Shown here in pieces: positions 56,519-64,000 of a DNA stretch of 64,000 nt (position 1 is its first letter; every line of letters begins with the position of its first letter). The stretch is taken from contig CM077023.1 in assembly GCA_039090855.1 (NCBI GenBank), positions 81,877,127 to 81,941,126 on the forward strand. The letters run 5' to 3'. A program made the position numbers and the translations under genes. The notes beneath the pieces are model-generated. The model ran no database searches. It was not told the origin of the DNA and saw only the letters and a program-made list of their open reading frames with translations. Source of the stretch: Macrothele yani. Its lineage: Eukaryota; Arthropoda; Arachnida; Araneae; Macrothelidae.

Positions 56519-57617
56519 TATATTCTAGACCTCTAGAGTCGGTCAGTGGTGTATCCTCGTTGTTACCCTTGAATAGCTCTTAGAATCGGGGAGGGGATTA
56601 CCCCACCCTCCTGGAAATTCGTGGTCGTGTACAGAATCATTATATAAAGCATGGTACTGATGTTTACAGCTCTACGTCCATTTTAACATTTTAGGGAAGT
56701 CCCACCCCAAACGCGTGGATCTCGCGGACACTTCAATATAAACTTCCTGGATACCCTGACAGACTCCAGCGGCCCAGAATATAATATTACGGAAGTTCAG
56801 GGTACAGCCCCTCCCCCCTCCGATAAAGTGTAGCTCGGTTCCTCGGCAATTTATTTCTTCAAATTAAAGTACAATTCTCGCTTGGCTTAGAGGGAACGTT
56901 TTCGCGAAATTGGTTTGGAGTTCCCAATTCAGTTCTCATTGTAGGCCCAGAAACGGCAATTTTTATAGACCCCCCCCCCACCCCTTGAACTTTTGTAGCA
57001 AAGTTGCTGAAAGGGTTCACTGTAAACCGCCACGCAGGAAAACTGCCATACGCTTTTCATTAAGGGGCAGGATACAAATTGCTATTCCTCCGAGGAACAC
57101 TTTAAATGTGTGGCAGTTCTCTGGTGTGGCAGTTTTCCAAGTTCCCGAATTATGTGTGGCAGTTTTCTGGTGTGGCAGTTTTCCAAGTTCCCGAATTATG
57201 TGTGGCAGTTTCCTTAGGTGCCTAACGATGGAAAGGAGCTGTTTTGTTTGTCGGAATTTTCATGTCGGTCCATAACTTAGGACAACTGGCCACAAAAGCT
57301 CGAGAATGGGGGAAGAGGGGGTTGTAAAGATTGCCGTTTCCAGGCCTATATTGCGAATTGAATTGGGAACTCCAAACAAGTTTCGAGGAAACGTCTTTTG
57401 TAAGCGAAGCGAAAATTGCTGTGTTCAGGAAAGGACAATAAGTTGGGATTTTTTTAATAGCGCTCTACTTTTACTTAGGCACTAAATATTTACATAACAT
57501 GTCAAATTTGTAATAGTTAATATATATCAAATACGTGGAGATAATGTAAATGGACGATGTCATCGCTCTTTCCACGTTATTTTTAAAGAATGCATAGCGA
57601 CTGAAAAATTGTATTCC

Positions 57618-57688
57618 GGCTCCGCTGGGATCGAACCCCAGAACTCTCGATAACTAGTCGAGTGCGTTCGAATTTACGCTACGGCGCC
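57618..57688 (-). ncRNA. tRNA-Thr-like cloverleaf, SINE-C unit 1
   Basis: 71 bases that fold as a cloverleaf: acceptor GGCGCCG, D-stem GCGT/ACGC, anticodon stem CTCGA/TCGAG with loop CTAGTTA (anticodon AGT, Thr), T-stem CTGGG/CCCAG with loop GTTCGAT. The acceptor 3' strand here reads CGGAGCC. The D-loop lacks the GG that normal tRNAs need, so I call it a SINE head, not a tRNA gene. Confidence 0.7.
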
Positions 57689-57927
57689 ATGCGTGGTATA
57701 TCAGTCAGCATCTGACTACACGAATACGTATTGATGGTCTCAGCAACTGAGATGTCGTCATCTGGTGGCATTAAACGCAACAGCTATTTAATTGTAGCTG
57801 ATAAATTCAAAGGGCGATAGAAATGGTTAATACATATCAAATACGTGGAGATAATGTAAATGGACGATGTCATCGCTCTTTCCACGTTATTTTTAAACAA
57901 TGCATATCGACTGAAAAATTGTATTCC

Positions 57928-57998
57928 GGCACCGCTGGGATCGAACCCCAGAACTCTCGATAACTAGTCGAGTGCGTTCGAATTTACGCTACGGCGCC
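57928..57998 (-). ncRNA. tRNA-Thr-like cloverleaf, SINE-C unit 2
   Basis: Same fold as unit 1, with 3' acceptor strand CGGTGCC, which pairs fully with GGCGCCG if one G-T pair is allowed. Confidence 0.7.
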
Positions 57999-58090
57999 AA
58001 CAATTCTCAGCGCCATGCGTGGTTTATCAGTCAGCATCTGACTACACGAATACGTATTGATGGTCACCACGCATGGCGCTGAGAATTGTT

Positions 58091-58161
58091 GGCGCCGTAG
58101 CGTAAATTCGAACGCACTCGACTAGTTATCGAGAGTTCTGGGGTTCGATCCCAGCGGTGCG
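58091..58161 (+). ncRNA. tRNA-Thr-like cloverleaf, SINE-C unit 3
   Basis: Plus-strand copy. The 3' acceptor strand reads CGGTGCG, so the terminal pair is lost. Confidence 0.65.
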
Positions 58162-58416
58162 GGAATACAATTTTTCAGTCACTATGCATTGTTTAAAAAT
58201 AACGTGGAAAGAGCGATGACATCGTCCATTTACATTATCTCCACGTATTTGATATGTATTAACCATTTCTATCGCCCTTTGAATTTATCAGCTACAATTA
58301 AATAGCTGTTGCGTTAAATGGCACCAGACGACGACATCTCAGTTGCTGAGACCATCAATACGTATTCGTGTAGTCAGATGCTGACTGATATACCACGCAT
58401 GGCGCTGAGAATTGTT

Positions 58417-58487
58417 GGCGCCGTAGCGTAAATTCGAACGCACTCGACTAGTTATCGAGAGTTCTGGGGTTCGATCCCAGCGGTGCC
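58417..58487 (+). ncRNA. tRNA-Thr-like cloverleaf, SINE-C unit 4
   Basis: Plus-strand copy with a fully paired acceptor (CGGTGCC). Sequence identical to unit 2 over the 71 bases as far as I can see. Confidence 0.7.
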
Positions 58488-60610
58488 GGAATACAATTTT
58501 TCAGTCGCTATGCATTGTTTAAAAATAACGTGGAAAGAGCGATGACATCGTCCATTTAAATTTGTAATATTTTTCTTTTACCCAATTAATTCATAGGCCC
58601 CACACCTCGGCTTTTTTAACAGCTTTTAATCCGCCAACTTTACTTTCATAACGCTTACGTATTATATTAAGTCAATAGCATTGCGCTTTTACTTAGGCAC
58701 TAAATATTAAAGTCATGGGTCACAGGCATGGGCCTTTTTAACAATTTTTATTCTACCAGTGCATTATTCACAACGCTTATACATCAAATCAGGTTAATAA
58801 TATTGCGCTTTTACTTAGGCACGAAATATTTATTCATAGGCCCTAGGTCTATGTCTTTTTACCATTTTTTATTCTACCAATGCCATTTCACAACGTTTAC
58901 ACAGAAAATCAAGTTAATAATATTGGGCATTTTCTTAGGCACGAAATATTAATTTATAGGCCCTAGGCCTTGGCCTTATTAATAGTTTTTACTTTATCAT
59001 TCTGGTATTCACAACGTTTACACAACAAATAAATGTTATAATATGGCGCTTTTACTTAGGCAGGAAATATTAATTCATAGGCCCTAAACCTAGGCCTTTT
59101 TGACAGTTTTTATTCTACCAATGCCATATTCACAACGTTTACAAAGCAAATCAAGTTAATAATATTGGGGTTTACTAAGGCACGAAATATTATATCATAG
59201 GCCTTAGGCCTTTCATGTAGTTTTTACTTTATCAATGCTATATTCACAACGTTTACACAACAAATAAATGTAATAATATTGCGCTCTTACTTAGGCACGA
59301 AATATTAATTCATCGGCCCTAGGCCTAGGCCTTGTTAATAAGTTTTACTCTATCAATGCCATATATTCACAACGTTTACACACAAAAAAAATGTAATAAT
59401 ATTGCTCTTTTACTTAGGCACGATATAGTCTTTCATAGGCCCTAGGTCTAGGCCTATGAATTAATATTTCGTGCCCAAGTAAAAGCGTAATATTATTAAC
59501 TTGATTTGCTGTGTAAACGTTGTGAATATGGCATTAATAGAGTAAAAACTATTAAAAAAGCCGAGGCCTAGGGCCTATGAATTAATATTTCGTGCCTGAG
59601 TAAACTCCAATATTATTAACATGATTCGCTGTGTAAACGTTGTGAATATGACATTGGTAGAATAAAAACTGGTAAAATGGCTTATGCCTGTGGCCTCTGA
59701 CTTTAATATTTAGTGCCTAAGTAAAAGAGCAATGCTACTGACTTGATTTGATACGTAAGCGTTATGAATATGAAGTCGGCGGATTAAAAGCTGTTAAAAG
59801 AACCGAGGTGTAGGGCCTACGAAGTAATTAAGTAAAAGAAAAATATTACAAATTTGACATGTTATGTAAATATGTAGTGCCTAGGTAAAAGTGCAGCGTT
59901 ATGAAAAAAATCCCACCTTATTGTCCTTTCCTGAACATAGCAATGTTCGCTTGTTCGCTTGGCTTATACAAAGAACGTTTTCTCGAAATTTGTTTGGAGT
60001 TCCCAATTCAATTCTCAATATAGGCCAGGAAATGGCAATCTTTATACCCCCGCCCCCTCGAACTTCTGTGGTCAAGTTGCCCTAAGTATGAACCGACATG
60101 AAAATTCAGACTTACAAAAGAGCTCCTTCCCATTTTTAGGCACCTTGTGAAACTGCCACACATAATTCGGAAACTTGGAAAACTGCCACACCAGAAAACT
60201 GCCACACATTCAAAGTGTTCCTCGGAGGAATAGCAATTTGTGCCCGGCCCCTTAATGAAAAGCGTGTGGCAGTTTTTCGAGGTGTGGTTGTTTTCTAAGT
60301 TTCTGAAAGATGTGTGGCAGTTTTCTTGTGTGGCAGTTTTCCGCCAACTGCTGAAAGATGTGTAGCAGGGTTGCCGGTAAATTGCCACACCGGAACACTG
60401 CCACACATCAGTGTTCCTGAGTTTACAGTGAACCGTTTGTTCCGGGGTATTTTTTCCGGGGGAATTTTTGGGGGTATTTCTCCGGGGGCATTTTGGGGGT
60501 ATTTTTTCCGGGGGCATTTTTGGGGGTATTTTTTCCGGGGGCATTTTTTCCGCTTTTCAGTTTTCAGGGGTGTTTTCTCCGGCGGTATTTTTTCCCGGGG
60601 TAATTTTTAC

Positions 60611-61283
60611 CTTCATCCGAGGACGGATAGGACTTTCACACTATTTTTTCTGGGTTTGAATTGTTAACGTTCTTTCAAATGTGATGTATGGATTTCCTTA
60701 TTCGGCTAAAACAAAAAAGGAGAGAGAGAGAGAGAGACGCTAATTTACGAAAATACTAACACGGCACCATGTGCCACGCACACTCACATGAATGCCCGAA
60801 ATACCTGTTTCTTACTCATTAGTAGATCGCTACCTATTTCTTTAACAATAAGTACGATTTCAGGCTGCAAAATATGTATATCGCTAAAAAAATCCATATT
60901 GCAGTTCACTATAAAATGCTATATGTGCCGACACGATTCTTTCTCGTTTGGCAAGCTTTTTTCTGACACTTACGATAAAAAAATGTAAAATTTTCTTTTG
61001 CACAGAACATGCAGGCTACAAAATAGCGATCGCTATGGATTTACGACAAAAATTCGGTATGGTAATACCAATAAAATGTGCTAGCACAGTCCTGTCTTTT
61101 GAGTAAAGTAGTCGTAGAATTCAATTAACCAAATAAAGCATGCAAACAAAATTGTAATAAAATTATGACCAATAATGATCACCAAAGAACTTGTGCTATC
61201 AGAACAGAATAAAGAAATCGTCCTCATGACATGCCGATGCATCGGTTAGTGTGGACGCTTGATACGTCTCTTATGAGTAAATA
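60611..61283. other. AT-rich spacer with a (GA)n run
   Basis: (AG)8 at 60721-60736. Otherwise nothing recognised. The TA at 61282-61283 flanks the Tc1 fragment that follows. Confidence 0.55.
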
Positions 61284-61567
61284 TACACTATACTGATAAA
61301 AGTCACCGGACAGCTAGAAGAGAAATACAACATAGCATTTATTGACATACATTAGTACGGTGTCGGTCCATTTTTGGACTTAATGCATGCACGGAGCCTT
61401 CGAGATATGCTTTTGACAAGGTTTCGGAACACAATGATAGGTATGGGCTTCCATTCAGTACATAATGCTGCCACTAACTCTTGCTTAGTAGTAAGCCTTG
61501 GCTCCAAACTTCGTATGCAGCGCTCTAATTAATCCAATAGGTGCTCTATGGAATTAAGATCGAATCC
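61284..61567 (-). mobile_element. Tc1 element a, 3'-end fragment
   Basis: Begins TACACTATACTGATAAAAG, the terminal repeat of element a in inverted orientation, and continues through the matching 3' untranslated part and the last 70 or so transposase codons (RLRACIKSKNGPTPY on the minus strand). It breaks off at about 61567, inside the LNPIEHL box region, where GGAAAAAG-type repeats begin. The rest of the element is lost. Confidence 0.9.
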
Positions 61568-61695
61568 AGGGAAAAAGTACGAGGAAAAAATATTCCAGAA
61601 AAAAAAGTCCAGGGAAAAAGTCCGAGGAAAATAAGTCCGAGACTGTAGAAAAACGCGGAAAAAAAGTCCGAGGAAAAATAGTCCGAGATGGGCGT
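61568..61695. repeat. Array of AGGAAAAAAAGTCCG units (FB-like terminus)
   Basis: Seven or so imperfect copies of a 14-17 bp unit of the form AGTCCGAGGAAAAA. The layout (purine-rich run plus a short conserved core) mimics the FB-A terminal repeats (GGAAAAAATACCCCC) with a different core. It may be the end of a third foldback family whose arms are missing here. Confidence 0.6.
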
Positions 61696-61756
61696 TTTGA
61701 CATATTGTTTGAATGTTGGGGTGGGGGTGGGGGGACGTACTTTCATTATTTAACTA

Positions 61757-64000
61757 GTGTGGTGGGATTGCCGGAAAACTGCCACACATCGGAAAACCGA
61801 AACACAGGAAAAGTACCACACGTTTTTCATTAAAGGGCCGGGCACAAATCGCTGTTCCTACGAGGAACACTTTGAATGTGTGGCAGTTTTCCAAGTTTCC
61901 TAATTATGTGTGGCAGTTTTCCTAGGTGCCTAACGACAGGAAGGAGTTCTTTTGTATGTCTGAATTTTCACAACGGTACATACCAGTTTAGTGTAACCGA
62001 ACACAAAAGTTCGAGGAAGGGGGGGTATAAAGATCGACGTTTCTTGGGTTATATAGATAATTGATTTGGAAACTCCAAACAAATTTCGAGAAACCATTTT
62101 ACGTAAGCCAAGCGAGAATTTTACTTTACTTTGAAGAAATAAATTGCCGTGACTTAGTACATTTTTTAAAACTACAGTGTTCAACGAACCAACGTAATTA
62201 CAGCATGGCTCATGCTGCGTTCAGAAAAGGACGATAAATTGGAATTTTTTTACTAACGCTGCTCTTTTAAATATTTACATGACATGTCGAGTTAGTAATA
62301 GTTCCCTTTTACTTAATTAATTCATAGGCCCAACACCTAGGCATTTTTAACAGCTTTTAATCCTCCGACTTCATATTCATAACGTTTACGTAGCAAATCA
62401 AGTCAATAGCATTGCGCTTTTACTTAGGCACTAAATACTAATTCATAGGCCCCTCAAGGCCTAGGCCTTTTCAACAGTTTTTATTCTACCGATACCATAT
62501 TCATAAAGTTTACATACCAAATTAAATTAATAGCATTGTGCTTTTACTTAGGCACTAAATATTAATTCACAGGTCCTAAGCCTAGGCCTTTTTAACAGTT
62601 TTTATTCTATAGCAATGTCATATTCATAGCGCCTACGTATTAACTCATATTGATAATATCGCACTTTTCCTTGGGCACTAAATATTAATTCATAGGCCCT
62701 AGGCCTAGGCTTTTTAAACAGTATTTATTCCACCGATGTCATATTCACAACGTTTACATGCCAAATCAAGTTAAAATTATTGCGCTTTTACTTAGGCACG
62801 AGATATTAATTCATAGGCCCTAGGTCAGGTTTTTTAACAGTTTTTATTCTACCTGTGTCATATTCGTAACGTTTACATATCAAGTCAAGTTAATAGCATT
62901 GCGTTTTTACTTAGGCACTAAATATTAATTCATAGGCCCTAGGCCTAAGCCTTTTTAGAAAATTGTAATAAGCTCAACACATTAACTTGTGCCGATATTT
63001 AAAGTTATGAATATGACACAATAAGAACTGTTAATAAGTTATAGGCCCAGGGCCTGTGAATTAATATTTCGTGCCTAAGTGAAAGCGCTATATTATTAAC
63101 TTAATTTGATGTGTAAAGGTTGTGAAAATGACATTAGTAGAGTAAAAACTATTAAGAAGACCTAGGGCTTATGAATTAATATTTCGTGCCTAAGTAAACG
63201 CCCAATATTATTAACTTTATTTGCTGTGTAAACGTCGTGAATATGACATTGGTACAATAAAAACTGGCAAAAGGGCCTAGGCCTAGGACCCTTCAATTAA
63301 TATTTCGTGCCTAAGTAAAAACCCATTATTATTAACTCAATTTGACATGTGAACGCTGTCAATATTACATTGGTAGAATAAAAACTGTTAAAAAGGCCTA
63401 GGCCTATGGCCTATGTCTTAATATTTAGTGCCTAAGCAAAAGTGCAATGCCATTGACTTTAGTTGATATGTGAACGTTATGAATACGAAGTCGGCGGATT
63501 AATAGCTGTTAAAAAAGCCTAGTTGTTGGGCTATGAATTAATTAAGTAAAAGAGAAATAATACAAATTTGAGATGTTATGTAAATATTTAGTGCCTACGT
63601 AAAAGTGCGGCGTTATTAAAAAATCCCACCTTATCGTCCTTTTCTGAACACAGCATGAGTCATGCTGTAATTCCGTTGTTTCGTCGAACACTGTAGTTTT
63701 AAGAAATGTACTAAGTCACGGTAATTTATTTCTTCAAAGTAAAGTAAAATTCTCGCTTGGCTTACATAGAAGGTTTCTCGAAATTTGCTTGGAGTTTCCA
63801 ATTCAATTCTCTATATGAGCCAAGAAAGGGCGATCTTTATACCTCCCCCCTCGAACTTTTGTGCCCGGTTACACTAAACTGGTATGAACCGGCGTGAAAA
63901 TTGAAACAAACAAAAGAGCTGCTTCTGGTCGTTAGGCACACCTTGGAAAACTGCCACACATAATTTGGAAACTTGGAAAGCTTCCACACATTCAAATTGG
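61757..64000. mobile_element. Foldback element FB-B4, cut by the window end
   Basis: The left end has GGAAAACTGCCACACATC and GGGCCGGGCACAAATCGC. The subterminal module (CTCCAAACAAATTTCGAG, GTAAGCCAAGCGAGAATT, TTTGAAGAAATAAATTGCCG) leads to about six 119-bp units that invert around 62960-63040. The right arm mirrors the left and reaches its terminal repeats (AACTTGGAAAGCTTCCACAC) at the window edge. No interruption is visible. Closest to FB-B3 in sequence. Confidence 0.9.

Larger units (their letters stand above)
57516..58557. mobile_element. Palindromic tetramer of tRNA-like SINE-C
   Basis: A 1042-bp insert in FB-B3, bounded by the 12-bp repeat AAATTTGTAATA at 57504-57515 and 58558-58569. 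It contains two head-to-tail SINE-C units on the minus strand, then two on the plus strand, inverted around about 58062. Unit length is about 310-330 bp: tRNA-like head, TACAATTTTTCAGTCG, GAGCGATGACATCGTCC, CTCCACGTATTTGATATG, then a tail with CAGCTACAATTAAATAGC. The copies are nearly identical, so the structure is young. Normal SINEs are monomers, so a palindromic tetramer bounded by one duplication is odd. Confidence 0.88.
57014..60348. mobile_element. Foldback element FB-B3, 3.3 kb
   Basis: Flanked by the 9-bp direct repeat TGCTGAAAG at 57005-57013 and 60349-60357, within FB-A3. The ends carry several GGAAAACTGCCACACA repeats; then GAGGAACACTTT..TGTGTGGCAG, a subterminal module with AGTTCCCAATTCAATTCTCA, and arms of about seven (left) and four (right) 119-bp units (GCGCTTTTACTTAGGCACGA, AATTCATAGGCC, CCTAGGCCT, CACAACGTTTACA) that invert near 59450. 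No coding region. A SINE-C tetramer sits in the left arm. Confidence 0.92.
54560..60610. mobile_element. Foldback element FB-A3, host of nested insertions
   Basis: The left end (GGTAAAAATACCCCCAG) is at 54561 and the right end (repeated GGGGGTATTTTTTCC) at 60440-60607. It contains Tc1-f2 (55309-56518) in its centre and FB-B3 (57014-60348) in its right arm. Subtracting both inserts and their duplications leaves about 1.5 kb, matching FB-A1 and FB-A2. The right terminal repeats are expanded, with three extra GGGGGTATTT/GGGGGCATTT units. Confidence 0.88.

Noticed and set aside
57618..58487. Functional tRNA-Thr genes
   Set aside because: The cloverleaf is complete, but the D-loop has no GG, the A-box is poor, all four copies sit inside a repeat body, and a truncated body copy lies at 7083. 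A SINE head explains this better.
60008..60544. 178-codon minus-strand frame with PPEKIPPK repeats
   Set aside because: The repeated peptide comes directly from the FB-A terminal DNA repeats and carries over into FB-B3; it is not a conserved protein.
61568..61695. Telomere-like repeat
   Set aside because: Units are 14-17 bp, irregular and A-rich, unlike known animal telomere repeats.

Overview
This is eukaryotic, almost certainly invertebrate-animal, DNA with no host gene that I can support. The sequence is AT-rich and has no long coding exons, no rRNA and no clearly functional tRNA. Everything recognisable is repetitive: at least seven Tc1/mariner superfamily elements (all with broken transposases), several tRNA-derived SINE families, remnants of non-LTR retrotransposons, a solo LTR, non-autonomous hAT-type elements, and a family of large palindromic (foldback) elements. 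An arthropod host is my best guess, because the mix of degraded Tc1 families and SINEs resembles what arthropod genomes carry. The sequence alone does not prove this.

Layout. 1-12,350: mostly featureless AT-rich DNA with one complete SINE (597-915), a tandem hairpin (2426-2522), LINE remnants (3775-3945, 7185-8065, 11345-11625) and a SINE-B copy (9529-9746). 12,354-13,623: a Tc1 element with clear terminal inverted repeats. 13,626-20,250: AT-rich DNA, dispersed repeats and a 25-bp tandem repeat. 20,255-22,592: the first foldback element, interrupted by a SINE. 22,602-38,238: a transposon graveyard with Tc1 elements b to g, of which e contains a 619-bp palindromic insertion and f1 contains a solo LTR. 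38,330-42,735: a higher-order tandem array with a CTCF-consensus-like motif about every 150 bp, itself invaded by a SINE and a DNA transposon. 43,676-44,965: a mariner element. 46,035-47,016: a hAT-like element inside a SINE. 47,158-64,000: a cluster of foldback elements of two related families, FB-A (about 1.4 kb) and FB-B (2.2-3.3 kb, arms built of about 119-bp repeats), nested in each other and invaded by Tc1, hAT and SINE units.

The elements do not form a pathway. What links them is nesting, which gives a relative history. For example, FB-A3 (54,560-60,610) was invaded by Tc1-f2 and by FB-B3, and FB-B3 was in turn invaded by a palindromic tetramer of a tRNA-Thr-like SINE. Target-site duplications (2 bp TA for Tc1/mariner, 8 bp for hAT, 9 bp for FB-B, 4 bp for the LTR, 11-15 bp for SINEs) support most boundaries. 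The two most unusual items are the array-carrying foldback family with its swapped subterminal modules, and the CTCF-like higher-order array.

Coordinates are hand-counted. Boundaries with matching duplications should be exact to a base or two; others are approximate.
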